A DNA stretch of 64,000 nucleotides from NCBI GenBank assembly GCA_963383645.1, contig OY726572.1:69107856-69171855 (forward strand). Reading direction: 5' to 3'. Of the stretch, positions 17,601 through 29,825 are shown in pieces (position 1 is the first letter of the stretch; each line of letters starts with the position of its first letter). Source of the DNA: Muscardinus avellanarius. Taxonomy: Eukaryota > Chordata > Mammalia > Rodentia > Gliridae. A model generated the notes under the pieces. That model had not been told where the DNA came from. It did no database searches and was given only the letters and a program-made list of their open reading frames with translations. Both the position numbers and the translations under genes were made by a program.

Positions 17601-20184
17601 TCTACGGGGTGAAGGAGAAGTCTGCGATCAGCCCGCCACTCCAGGGCTGCGGTCCTACCCGCCCAGCCTCCTCTCTGGCTCAAAAATCGTGGGCCATAAA
17701 ATTGCTTTCCTTGGCCCCAGTGGCTGGGGATTTGCCAGGTCCCACGGACGAGGGCACTCTCTGATTGTGCTACAGTCCCTGATCTCGGCTAGGCCCTCAG
17801 TGTCCCAACTTGGCCGCCTCCTCTTCACCCAATTTGTCACAGGCTCTTAAAGAGGTCCTGGCTGCCGCAAGTGATTAGTGTCAAAGGATTTCGGGGACCT
17901 GAGACTTGGGAAGATTTGGCGACGGTGTGCACACCACAAAGAAACAAGGGCAGGTGAGTGGGCCTGAGTCTGCCCTACCCTGGCTTAGAGGTCCCACCAG
18001 GTCAAAACACAGCAGAGAAGCAGCTGGGGACCTGGGCCTCAGCAGAGAAGATGTCTGGAAGCCCCAGCTGTTGCTGCCTGCAGCTGCTCCAGAGAGGTCT
18101 TTGCCACTAAAAACTGACCTCCTGCTCGCTCCGTGGGTCTATCAATCGATCTTTGCCCTTGTATTAAGCTCCTATAACTCAGGTGCACTTTTCCCAGGCT
18201 GCAGAGGCTCAGAAACAGCCAAGGTGGACAGCACCTTGTGACCAGGGTGGGTCATCCCAGTGGAAGACGACAGACTTCATGGACACACCACCAGCCCAGG
18301 CACAAAATCAGAGGCCTCGTCTGTTCATTCCTGCTTTATCTGGGTCTGTCTCTTACCCACATCTAACAGTAAGTCTTGCCTGTCCTTCCTAGGTCCCACT
18401 GCAGATAGCTGGCGGCCTGGAGCCCAGAGAGGAAGCCCCTCCACTCTCAACATGCAGCTTTGTTGCCAGAAACTGCTGTTGTAGTCTGGGGGGTTTTGTT
18501 TGTTCGTTTTTGGACAGTACTATGAAGAAACAGACAGATCCCTCTTGGACTGCCCATTATGCTCCCCTCCCTGTAGACCTCTGCGTCTCCCACCACCTCT
18601 GCAACGCCCCTCTATGTCTCTATTCCCTAGGGCAAGCAGGCCCTAGGCAATCCTCAGCACCTCGGCCACAGATTCCTTCAGGAAGACAGGAGGCTCCTTT
18701 AACTGGGGATCTTCTTGGTAAAGGGCTCCCTCCAACAACATCCTAGATTTTAGACACCCAGACCTCCATATAGATCCTTTCTGGCAGCCTGGGCAACACA
18801 CTAGAAATCTGATGGGGCACTGCTGGGTCAGAGAGCAGAGCCAGGCCATGGGTGGAAAGCTGAGCTGTCTCAGGACCTTGTTAATTGGTTATTAATGGTG
18901 AGGCTCTGCTCTGGGCCTCAGCTCTCAGCACCATCCTTGTGGTTTCACTTAATCTGCAATTAAAGCAGATCCCAGGAGGCAGCAGGAACTGCCCTACCGC
19001 ATCCCAGACATGTCACCAAGCAGACACTGCAAGCTTCACTCATGCATCCGCTGAACGGCTTTTATGTCCATCTCTACCTCTGCTCTCAATTACTGCTGTG
19101 GGTCTGTGTGGAGCGTGCGGCTCTCCTGAAGGGCCTCTGCCTCCCTCCCCGCCCACCTCTCCCCCACCTTCTCTTCTCTGCAGCTGGGTACAGGTAATGG
19201 CATTGAGTGGTCCCCAGACATGAGTTTGGGGGAGGAAAGGGAGGTGGAGTCTTGTAAAGAGAAGATGCCTGAGACAGCAGAGGCCCAACATCCCTGCAGC
19301 CAGGGATTCCTCCAGACTCTCCAGAGGCCACAGAAGGGGGCTTTTCCCCAGTGAAGTGTCTGCAACGCGAGCTGGGGCGAAACCGGATCCTCGGAGCGGG
19401 GCAGGAGGAGGGTGAGTGATTAATGAGGGAGATTAAGAGATTAAACTTTGGTTCTGGTCTTGAGGAGGGTGCTCAGCGGCCTGAGAGATGGCCCCCAGCC
19501 CGGCTGGGGCGTGGGTAGCTCTGCGGTGGCTGAGCATTTCTCTGGGCCATGGTACCTCCATCTGGGTGCTCCCTGTTCCTGGAGGAGCCACGCAGCCATG
19601 TGGGGACAGCAGTTTTCCTTTCCAGTAATTTTTAGAGGACCTCTCAAGTCTCTTCGAACTCTTTGGATCCCCCTTAGTGTCCTGACAGTCATTTCGGGGT
19701 GCGGTGGGGCTTGCTCCCTCCCCTGTGGAGACCCTCACGTTCCAACCACCGCTCCCTTGGGAGGGCAGCGATTACCATCTAAGGACACCTTCACCATTAC
19801 CTCTGTTCATTCATTTTCCTATTCTCGCCCCCACCCCTACTGGACACCCTCACGCCCCCCCCCTCAGATTCCTCCACCCCCTCGGCACCGTTGTCTGCTT
19901 ATCGAGGGATCTACCGCCCTGCAAATTCCTCTGAGTTCTGATGTACCCGGGGACTGGGAAAACTCTCAGAATAACCCCCTCGGTGTGGTGGCCAGGAAGG
20001 GCTATCTCAGAGCTGGCCATGCCCCTCTCCGCTCCACCCTTAAGAAAAAAGACGTGAGTCTGCGTGAGAGGGAATTTAGGGAGGAGGAGCCAGAGGCAGG
20101 GTGTCAGCCCATTCAGCACACTTCTGGAAGTTTATGAAAGAAAAAAAAGTGACCAGGTGCAGGCTTGAATTTTGGTTTTGTTGC
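17600..20184. other. LBX2 upstream region, unique sequence
   Basis: No exon and no SINE are recognised over 2.6 kb, which is unusual for this window. It holds clusters of TAAT/ATTA homeodomain-type sites at 18881-18968 and 19413-19445. Candidate LBX2 regulatory DNA by position only. Confidence 0.45.
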
Positions 20185-20400
20185 CCAGCGTGGTGGCGCA
20201 TGCTTGTAATCTCAGCACTTTGGGGGCTGAGACAGGAGGATCAGGGTTCACGGACAGCCTCAGCTACTTAATGAGGCCCTCTGCAACTCAGTGAGACCCT
20301 GTTTCAAAATAAAGAATTAAAAAATGGGGTAGGGGGTGTAGCTTGGGGGTCAAATGACCCTGGTTTCCATCCCCAGACCAGCAAAAAAAAAAAAAAAAAA
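20185..20400 (+). repeat. B1-dID type SINE
   Basis: Full dimer, GCGTGGTGGCGCATGC through CCATCCCCAGACCAGC, with an A tail to 20400. Confidence 0.9.
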
Positions 20401-20429
20401 TTATTTTTGCAGCGGGGAATCTGTGAGCT

Positions 20430-21010
20430 GCTTTGCGCCCTATTCGCTGGTTCTAAAGGAGCTCTGCGCGCGGCCACCGCCGCCGGTAGAGTGTGCGCCT
20501 GGGATAGAGTGCGCCGCGGGGAGCGGATACCTACTCTGGCAGCTCCGTTCTAGGAAAGTCTTTTTTCCATCTCATCCCTCCCCTCGAGCCCTGGGAGAGA
20601 GTGTCCAGGCGGAGAGAGGGCGAGTAAGGCGGCGGGGCGGGTGGGAACTCGCGCCCTTCCCAGCAGCACCGAGCGGCCTGGGCGCCGCGGGCACCTCGGG
20701 GCCGCGTGGCTGCCGCCGCAGCTCTCTGGGTTCCAAAGATCGCTGCGCTCCAGTGCGTTTTACAGCCGTGCTTGCGATTCGCCAACCCAGGCCGGGACGG
20801 AGACCCAAGCGACCCCGGGGTCAGGGTGGGGGGACTGGGCCCGCAGGCCAGGGCCAGCTGCGCGGAGCCCACAGCTGGTCAACATCAGCTACCCTGGGAG
20901 ACTGGGAGACGCGGCGCAGCTGCTTCGACCTCCACGCTGGCGGACTAAAGGCCGCGGCGCCGCCCTGGGTCCGTACCCAGCGCCTTCCTGCTCCTTAGCC
21001 TCTAGCGAGT
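20430..21010. promoter_or_regulatory. Orphan CpG-rich block
   Basis: Dense CG dinucleotides (CTGCGCGCGGCCACCGCCGC; GTGCGCCGCGGGGAGCGG; GGCCGCGGCGCCGCCCTGGG) over about 580 bp. It lies 3 kb upstream of LBX2 and 4 kb downstream of PCGF1, with no recognisable coding exon. It could be the promoter of a noncoding transcript or a distal LBX2 element. Function is inferred from composition only. Confidence 0.5.
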
Positions 21011-21756
21011 GCCATTAAAGGCCTCTTCCCGGCGGCCGGCCTGGGCCTCCGGTCTCAGGGCCTTGTTTCCCTTAGACTTCAGGCCAGTCTTTTATGTGGA
21101 TGAGTGGACTCGAAGCCCCAACTCGATCGCCTTTGGAGACTCCCAGGGCCCGGCACCCCGAAAGCCCCCCGGAGGGCTTCTACTCTCTGGTACCCCAACC
21201 TGCCCCCGCCCCTGCCCCAGCCACTCCTAAAGAATGCCTGTTGGTGCACAGACACTTTGATAGTAACCTGGGTGCCTCGTGCTCACGTGGGCCGCAGGGT
21301 TTAAACTCGGAAACAGTCATGAATTAGAAACCTCCATTGCATCAGCAACGAAGGTCTAGAAGCTCCGATTCTGATTTTGACGGGGATGCCCTGGAGGTGA
21401 GGGGGGCACCGGGAGATGGGATGAATTCCCGGTATGAGGCCCTGGAAAATAGCCGGTGGCTCCGTAATACCCCTTCCTGGGTACCGATGGCCTAGTACTT
21501 GAGCGATCCTTCTCAGCACCTTCAGCCTCTCCAGGCTCACCTTCCTGTTGGCCTTACACTCTTCAGTGACCACCCTTGAGGGGCGGCGATTTCCAGGAAG
21601 CAGATTGTGGCTCCCCGCAAAAAGCTCCAGGTTTGAGCTCAGCACACTGCCTTTTCCCCATAACTTCCTATCCTCTACCACCCCCTCTTCATCCACCAAA
21701 ACTTAACTCAGCCCTCAACATTACACAAAATGACATTCTTAATAAAGGCAGAGACT
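21011..21756. other. Intergenic unique sequence
   Basis: No exon or repeat recognised. It follows the CpG-rich block. Confidence 0.45.
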
Positions 21757-21959
21757 AGCCGGGCATGGTGGCACACGCTTGTAATCCCAGCATTTGGGAG
21801 GCTGAGACTGGAGGACTGCAGTTCCCAGACAGCCTCAGCTACTTAGTGAGGCCCTCCGCAACTCAGTGAGACCCTGTTTAAAAATAAAGAATGAAAAATA
21901 GGACAGGGGGTGTAGCTCTGAGGTCAAATGCCTCTGGGTTCCATCCCCAGACCCCAAAA

Positions 21960-21994
<35 letters not shown>

Positions 21995-21998
21995 ATAG
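21757..21998 (+). repeat. SINE with (AAAT)n tail
   Basis: A B1-dID dimer at about 21757-21955 is followed by an (AAAT)n run at 21956-21998. Confidence 0.9.
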
Positions 21999-22384
21999 GC
22001 GGAGACTCCAGTCAGCAGCATGGGATTGGGGGAACATTTATTTTGGTAACAGGAATGCTGCCCAGTCATCTGCTGGCTTGTCCCAGATTCGTAAAGCCAC
22101 ACTTGCTCCCTTCACAAGTCTTTGCTTTGGCCTCTCCCGGTTGGCTGTCCCACTCAGAACAAGGATACTGGCTGGTTTAGCGCCAGAGCCCAGCGTGGAT
22201 GGCCAGCCTTGCACAGGGAATGTCTGCAGAAGCCATCACTGCAGTTCTTGCCTTGATCTTTCCTTTTGGTTCTTTGAAGTTCCTACATCAGCTCCCTCTC
22301 TTCCTCAACTACCCTTTCCCCACTCAAAGGGACAGCCAGACTTCCATCTGTGCCATTTCTGCCACCCCACCTCACCTTCTTTTT

Positions 22385-24870
22385 GTTTTGGTGTTTGTTC
22401 TCTGGGTACTGGGGATTGAACCCAGAGGGCACTCTACCACTCCATTAAGCCCCAGTCCTTTTTGTTATTTTGAGACAGGGTCACGCTAAATTGCCGAACC
22501 TAGCTTCAAACTTGCTATCCTGTGGCCTCAGCTTCCTTAGTGTTACAGGTGTAAGCCACTGCCCATTTTTTAGATTTCTTGCCCCTTTCAATCCTATTGC
22601 CCAGGTTATAGAACCAGAGTGCAATTCTCTGGGTTAATAATTTAGTAGAACTGGGGATTGAACCCAGAGGTATTCTACCTCCGAGCTACACCCCCAGCCC
22701 TATTTTTCATTTTTTCTTTTGAAACAAGGTCTAAGTTGTGAAGGTCAGTAATACCTGAGGCTGGTCGTGAACCTGCCATCCTCCTGTCTCAGCCTCCCAA
22801 GTACTGGGATTACACACGTGCAACACCACGCCCAGCTCATAAATACTTTTCTTTAATGGCCAGTTCATCCTTGCCCTCTTCTCCCGGAACTGAATTAGGA
22901 CATGTCCACACAAGTCTGTACTATATGCTGTAGCACACAAGGACAGTGAGCGCTGCCCTCTGGAAAGCATTCCCTTCACCAAAAAGCTGGTGTGGGCAGC
23001 TGGGCTTCAGTTAGCTTACTTTCTGAATTGTATTTATTTATTTATTTATTATTTATTTATTATTTTTGCAATACTGAGAGTGGAACCCAGGGGGAGTTTG
23101 CCTCTGAGCTACACCCCAGCCCTATTTTTTGAGTCTTTTTATTTTTATTTATTTATTTATGTGGTACTGGGGATGGAACCCAAGGGCATTCCACCTCCGA
23201 GCTACACCCCCAGCCCCATTTTTTTAATTCTTTATTTTGAAAGAGTGTCTCACTGAGTTGCAAAGGGCCTAAGTAGTAGCTGAGGCTATCTGCAAACCAC
23301 GATCCTCCTCTCTCAGCCTCCCAAATGCTGGGATTACAAGTGTGCACCACCACGCCCAGTTTAGTCTTTTTATTTTTTGAAACAGGGTCTCACTGAGTTG
23401 CAAAGGGCCTCGCTAAGTAGCTGAGGCTGTCCAGGAACCGAGAACTGCAATCCTCCAGTCTTGGCCTCCCGAATGCTAGGATTACAAGCATGTGCCACCA
23501 CACCCGGCTTACTTTCTGAATTTCACTATGGAATCCTCTTGCCCTCACCCTTTTTTGGTGTGGTACGGAGAATTGTTCCACTCTGAGATACACCCCCAAG
23601 CCTGATTTTACTTATTTGGAAACAGGGTCTCACTAGGTTGCTGAGAGCCTTGTTAAATTGCTGGGGCTGGCTTTGAACCTGAAATCCTCTTGTTTCAGCC
23701 TCCCAAGTACTAGGATTACAAGCGTGGGCCACCATGCCTGGCTCTTTCTTTCTTTCTTTCCTTCCTTCTTTCCTTCCTTCCTTTCTCTTTCTTTACTTTT
23801 TGGCACTGGGGATTAAACCCAGAGGCATTTACCTCTGTGCTAACCCCCTCAGCCTGATTTTATTTTTTATTTATATTATTTATTTACTTATTTATTTATT
23901 TATTGGTGGTATTGGGGTTCCTGGAATCCCTCTGGGCTTTGCTCCCAGACCTATTTTATACTTTTTTATTTGGAAACAGGGTCTCTTAAGCCAGCATAGC
24001 TGGCTTCGAACCTGTAGGATCCTGTCTCCGCCTCCCAAGTACTGGGATTACAAGAGTGGACCACCAAGCCCAGTTTACCTTTTTATTTTTTAACTTTTTT
24101 TCTTTTTTTGCAGGTCTGGGATGGAACCCAAGGGCATTCGACCTCTGAGCTATACCTCCTGTCCTATTTTTTATTCTTTATTTTGAAACAGGGTCTAAGC
24201 TGCAGAGGGCCTCACTAATTAGCTGAGGCTGTCTGCGAACCGCAATCCTCTGGTCTCAGCCTCTCGAATGCTGGGAATATAAGTGTGTGCCACCATGCCT
24301 GGCTTACCTTTTTATTTATTTATTTATTTATTTTGGTGGTACTGGGGTTCCTGGAAGCCCTTCTACCTCTGGGCTACACTCCCAGACCTATTTTTACATC
24401 TTTATTTGGAAACAGGGTCTCCTAAGCCAGCGCGCACGGCTGGCTTCGAACCTGCGCGATCCTCCTGTCTCCGCCTCCCAAGCACGGGGATTACAAGCGT
24501 GCGCCACCACGCCCGGCCTACCTTTTTATTTTTAAACAGTGTCTTATTAAGTTTCCTTATGATCCTCCTGTATCAGACTGCCAAGTACTGGGATTACAGG
24601 TGTGTGCCACTGTGTCCTGGCTACCTCTCTCTTTTGCAAGACATGGAGGCCCCTGGCAGTAAGAGCCCCGCCCCCGTGGGGTGGGGGGGATGGAACCAGG
24701 GGCATTCTACCTCTGAGCTACACACCCAGCCCCTATTTTTTATTCTTTATTTTGAAACAGGGTCTCACTGAGTTTGAGAGAGTCTCATTAAGTAGCTGAG
24801 GCTGGCCATGAACCACAATGCTCCAGTCTCCCAAGTACTGGGATTACAAGTGTGTGCCACCACACCCAGG
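22385..24870 (-). repeat. Dense minus-strand SINE array beside PCGF1
   Basis: About eleven copies, all on the minus strand. They lie near 22385-22560, 22645-22838, 23050-23146 plus 23363-23508 (one host element split by a dimer at 23147-23362), 23550-23742, 23805-23875, 23905-24080, 24110-24300, 24335-24520, 24521-24622 and 24677-24870. TTTA and CTTT microsatellites separate some. The split host shows a 15-bp duplication AGTCTTTTTATTTTT at 23132-23146 and 23363-23377. Confidence 0.8.
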
Positions 24871-24944
24871 GAGAGAGGCCCTTCTTTACAAGGGAAGTAA
24901 GATAGAGTGTGTGGTAGGAAGAAGAGAGATGCTTTTTTAAAGCT

Positions 24945-24950
24945 TTTATT
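24945..24950 (-). terminator. PCGF1: PCGF1 poly(A) signal AATAAA
   Basis: TTTATT on the plus strand, 79 bases beyond the PCGF1 stop codon. The 3' UTR is therefore short and ends just before the SINE array. Confidence 0.7.
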
Positions 24951-25028
24951 TCAAAAAATAAAGCCACAGTTAATTTCACATAAATATCTGGGGAGGGAAG
25001 GGGAGAGGCATGGGGTGGGGCTTGGCCC

Positions 25029-27103
25029 CTACCTCCGCTTTTCTTTTACACTGTACTGTAAAAGCAAAGGAGATGGCTGAAGAAAGAACATGGGAAAGAA
25101 GTAGTCAGTGGGCAGCGCTATCATCGGAAGAGCCCCTCAGCCCACCTTTGTTTTGCTTACCTTGCCGAACCAGCGGGAGAGCCATATCTGCTTCATCGTC
25201 ATGTGATCAGGGAGAACTTCATTGTCGAAGAGGAGCTGTACCTAGGACGGAGATGGAACGCTCCTCTTTGGTCTAGAACCACCCCGGTCCACTTTATCCC
25301 TCCCTTCTTAACGCCTTCAAAAGAGGAGATCAACCCACTGAGGAATCACTCACATGCTGTGGATTTAGCATCAAGCGGTGACATAGGACCCTCCGGAGAT
25401 GGCGCACCTCAGCTCTCACGGAACATCGGACATACTTGTTCTAGGGGCACAGAGGGGACAGAAGACAAGGTGCATAAGGGAAGGGCCATGGGGAGACACA
25501 GTCTTAATAGAGATGCTCTCCCTTCAGCCCCTCTCACCTGTAGGACACTTTTATTCTTGTCTTTGCCAGAACTGGGGGGAAACAAATACAGGTTAGGGAG
25601 CCCCACCTTGACTCCTCTCTCCCACCCAGAGTCACTGAATACTCCCTCCAAGAGAATGGCCATTGCCTGGCTGCTTGATTCTCCCCTCCCCTCACGCTGG
25701 GTTATCAGCACCACCGTCGCCTCACACCACCTCACCTCACCTCCCCCTCACCTCAGCCGCTCCAGGCATAGGCTCAGCTGCTCATCGTAGCGATAATAGT
25801 GGGCTTTAGAGTGGTCGAAGCTGCTGAAGGGGAGGCCAAGGTTGCTCAGGGCTGGCTCTGAGAAAACAGGGCACTGAGCAGGCTGGTACGGGTCCCATAG
25901 CACTCTCTCCCCAGAACGCAAACTGGGTAGAAGGAATACTCAGGAGGCTTCGTTTTTACCCTCCCGCTGCCAGCTGCCAGGGACGTACCTTCCCCACTGG
26001 GCTGAGTGACCCTATCCAAGCCCCTTGACTGGTAGAACTCTCGAATCCGTTTCTCTTCACCTGAGTGGGGAGTATGGGAATAAAGTATAAGTCTTCTTTG
26101 TTCCTTTGTTGTTGAACTCTTAAACTATGTAGTTCCCACCCAAACCTTTGTTGTCTCAAGCTGCCACCCGGCAAGACAAGTCGGTCACTCACTGTCTTGC
26201 AAACCAGGCACTAGTTTGTACACGATGTCCTGCATGACCCGGTCCAGTTTGAGGTTGAGCAGCGGCTGTGTCTCGTGGATCTTGATGTTGCACATGGGGC
26301 AGTACTTACTGGTTTGGAGGTACTTCACGATACAACTCTTGCAAACTGCAGGAAGACAAAGAGCAGACTTTCAGGCCCCGAGGCACGGGATGGGTGGGGC
26401 AAGCTGCGCAGAGGGTTAGGGCCTGGGAGAACGGGGCAGGATCCGGTGCACTCACAGGTATGAAGACACTCAGTGATGGTGGTGGCGTCCACAAAGTAGC
26501 CGGCGCACAGGCAGCAAACGATGTGCTCATTCAGGTCTTTGATCTTTACTCGGACCTCCTCCTGCGGACACACCCTCTGTCACCGACAGGTCCTCGTCGG
26601 TTCTCCCCTCACCCCAGCCCACCCCACCTCTGGAGCCTTCCCAGCTCGGGGCTCGTCTCTGTCATCAGACTCCACCGTGAAGCCCAGCGCCCTGGGCTGT
26701 CAGCAAGGGACTAACTCCCGAGGGCTGGCACTTCCCCTCCGCCCAGCAGAGGGCTCCGCGCACAGCAGGGGTTCCCTTCACGTGGACTCGCCTGACTCTC
26801 CTTTCCCAGGGCGGACAACGCGACGTTAGCCGCACAATGCGCAGGCGTCCTCGCCCGGAGTTTGGCAGCCCGACCGCGACCGCGCATGCGCACCGGGCAC
26901 CCTGTCCCTGCGCAGGCGCACTGGGCGCCCGTCCAGCCGCCGCCCGTCCTCTAGCCCACCCGGGTTCGCACCGCCAGCGGACCACGGCAGTAACCCCGCC
27001 GCCCCTGCACCTCGTTCCGTAGCGGGTCCATCTTGTACACTGACTGGAGCTGGTTCCGAAGCCTCATCGCGATCGCAATCTGGCCCCCCTGAGGAGACGC
27101 CAT
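25029..27103 (-). CDS. PCGF1: PCGF1 (NSPC1), Polycomb group RING finger protein 1
   Basis: Nine coding exons on the minus strand: 27103-27011, 26561-26456, 26345-26193, 26060-25989, 25857-25752, 25571-25538, 25440-25354, 25241-25161, 25076-25029. The sum is 780 nt, 259 residues, the same as human. The RING finger has its first ligands at Cys47 and Cys50 (IVCCLC), then the Cys63/His65/Cys68/Cys71 block and Cys82-P-M-Cys85. The C-terminal RAWUL domain (about 150-255) includes [13 protein letters not shown] and [24 protein letters not shown]1 pairs with RING1/RNF2 in variant PRC1.1 (with BCOR and KDM2B), which ubiquitinates histone H2A Lys119 at CpG islands. All junctions are GT-AG. The start ATG sits in a YY1-like AAGATGGCG. 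Confidence 0.96.
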
Positions 27104-27260
27104 CTTAAAGGCTGATCCCGGCCTGCCACTTCCGGTGCCGCCTGCGGGGCGGGACTTGTCTCCCAGCAACGAGGGTCTAAGTCTGTTTGGATTCGCTCAC
27201 ACTCCGTGAGGCCCCGCCCACTTCTCTCACTCCCCCGTGCGCTCACCTGAGCCCCATGGC
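26800..27260. promoter_or_regulatory. PCGF1: PCGF1 CpG promoter with NRF1- and ETS-type sites
   Basis: CpG-rich and TATA-less, spanning PCGF1 exon 1 and part of intron 1. GCGCATGCGC (26882-26891) is a perfect NRF1-type palindrome, with related TGCGCAGGCG at 26838-26847 and TGCGCAGGCGCA at 26909-26920. CACTTCCGG (27127-27135), upstream of the ATG, is an ETS/GABP-type site. Confidence 0.65.
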
Positions 27261-28164
27261 CCCTCCCCCTCCCCTGTCCGCGATCAGGGGAGTGGGGGTG
27301 TGTGTGGGGAAGGGTCCCAGCTCTTAGATCTCTAGAAGTCTTCAAAATAGACCCCACCCAACCTCAAGACTAACTTTTGGAGTCTGCGAAAGACTGCCCC
27401 CTTCTACCCCCAAAAGGCCTGGCGGTCATCGCCCGGTATCGCCCAGGGACTTCAGCCTCCGGCGACTACGACCCCGCTGAAGAAGCCCCTCCTGGGTCCT
27501 CTCCTCCAGAGGCCGCCTTGGTGGGCTGACTCGTCCGCGCTGCGCAGCTCACACGGATGGCTGGCCTTCTCCTAGCTTAGCTGCGCGAGTTTCTAGGGGC
27601 TTTGCGGAGTCTCGGAGAGGGTGCCGGGGCGGGGTGGGTGGGGAGGGAGAGACCCCCAGGGACCCGGTTACGATCTTACCCCCCCCATCCTCTCCTGCTG
27701 CCGGGGAATGGGGGGGCAGGCCCTGGTTAATGATGATGATTTAATCATCGGCGCCTGCGGAGGCCTGGGACAGACTAATGCAGAGCAGATGCCGAAGGAG
27801 GAGGGGAGGACGACTAGGACACTGCCGCACCGAGGGGCGAGTGCCCGCAGGAGCATAGGCCCAGCCCCACACTTGGGAGCGAGGGAGCCGGGTCCGGACG
27901 CGTGCGCTGCCATCCCTGGGTCCTTAAGGTGAAATTCAAAAAGAATTGAGTTTACTTTGAAGTACTGACCCCAAGTGCAGTTGGTGCAATTGGAGATTCG
28001 AGGAGGGGGCGATCCCAATGGAGACCTCAAAAGGCTTTCTGGAGAAAGTGGGACTTTGGGCACATTGAGACATGGAATTGCGGGGAGAAGTGATGAAAAT
28101 AGAGCCAGCGTGGAAGGGAATGACCAGGAAAAGACAGGAAGGAAATCAAGACGTGGATTTGAAG
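27261..28164. other. Intergenic, CpG-rich then unique
   Basis: Upstream flank of PCGF1 with no exon recognised. It holds a 15-bp palindrome GATGATTTAATCATC at 27735-27749. Confidence 0.45.
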
Positions 28165-29660
28165 TAGGGTGCGCTGGCCTAAACTGGCCATCTCAGTACT
28201 TGGAAGACGGAAACGGGAGGACTTCAGGGTATGGCCAGCCTCAGCAATTGAAGACGATCCCCAGCAATTTATCAAGACCTGTTTCAAAATAAAAAGGGCT
28301 GGGGATGTAGCTCGAAGGTAGAATGCCTCTGGGTTCAATCCACAAAAGATGTGGATTTGAGGTTGGTGATAGAAGCTAGAATTAAAGGAATTGGGTTTTA
28401 TAGCTTGAGGGCAACAGGGAACTAGTGGAAGTGGGGGCCTGGAAGGAGGGTGAAGTGTTACCCTATGAATGCAACAAAATGTCTACATCTCTTTATAAGG
28501 AACTGACATGGATAAGCAACAAGGAATTATGAAATTAGTTATTTATTAACCAACTATTTATTTTAACCACCTATTTCTAATAGCCACTGCTTACCTCCCT
28601 GGTTGAAGCCACCATTCTCTCTCCTCCTTGACTGCAGTGCTTCTTGATTGCCCTCCTAGCATCCACCTGTGCCCTTCTTTAGCCTGTTCTCCACACAGCA
28701 GCTCAGAGTGATTCTGATAAATCCTGAATAAAAAAGGACACGGAGTTTTGCTGTTTATTATTTTGATTGTGGTGATAGTTTCATGGGTGTATACATATAT
28801 TAAGATCTATCAGATTGTACATACTTTAAACATCTGCAGTTTGGATGTTAATTTTACTTCAAGAAAGCTGTTAAATATGAAACTGAAAAATAAATTTGCT
28901 TTTTTTTTTCTGTCTAAAACCTTTAGTACAGCTGGGCATGGTGGCACACATTTGGAATCCCAGTACTTGGGAGGCTGAGAGGAGGAGCACAGATTCTCTG
29001 CCAGCCTCAGCAATTTATTGAGCCCCCCTCAACTTAGTGAGACAATGTTTCCAAAATAAAAAGAATAAAATAGGGCTGGGGATGTGGCTTGGAGGTAGAA
29101 TCCCCATGGGTTCCATCATCAGTATCACAAACACCACCACCTTTGGTATGCCAGCTGTAGTGGTGCATACCTATAATCCCAGTACTTGGGAGGTTTAGGA
29201 TCACGGGTTTGAAGCCAGCCTCAGCAACTTAGTAAGGCTTCTCAGTAATTTAGCAAGACACTGTTTCATAAACAGGGCTGGTGCCAGGAGTGTAGCTTAG
29301 AGATAGAATGCTTCTGGGTTCAATCACCAATACCACATAAATAAGTAAATAAATAAACAAACCTTTGGAAAGCTGGTCCATGGTGGCACATGCCTGTAAT
29401 CCCAGTACTTGGGAGGATCACAGGTTTAAAGGCCAACATCAGCAACTTACTGAGACCCTGCTTCAAAATAAAAAAATAAAATAGGGCTGGGGGTGTAGTG
29501 GGAAAGTAGAATGCCTTTAAGTTCAACCTCTAGGACACATACACAAATACAAGAAGAGAAGGAAAAGGAGAAGAAAATAATCTGGAGCAAGAGTCAGAGG
29601 TAGCTCTGTTGTAGAGTGGTACAGGGCCTGGGGTTATCTCCAACACTGCAAAACAAAACC

Positions 29661-29699
<39 letters not shown>

Positions 29700-29825
29700 T
29701 GTGTGTGTGTGTGTGTGTGGCTATACCCGCAGCCCTATTTTATTTTTTATTTTGAAACTGGGTCTTACTAAGTTGCTGAGGCTAGCCTTGAAGTTGTGAT
29801 CTCCAGCACCACCACACCCAGCTAG
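28165..29825. repeat. SINEs and an L2 fragment between PCGF1 and TLX2
   Basis: Plus SINEs near 28165-28345, 28930-29130, 29148-29335 and 29372-29545, and a minus fragment near 29718-29825. About 28595-28725 (CCTCCTTGACTGCAGTGCTT; CTCCACACAGCAGCTCAGAG) is an L2 fragment, plus strand. 28346-28594 is unique and AT-rich. Confidence 0.7.
29662..29719. repeat. (GA)n(GT)n microsatellite
   Basis: A GA run at 29662-29696 passes directly into a GT run ending at 29719. Confidence 0.95.

Noticed and set aside
22078..24771. Many short open frames with sequences such as VAHACNPSTWEAE or ETGS
   Set aside because: These are translations of SINE copies, not genes; the same peptides recur throughout the window.
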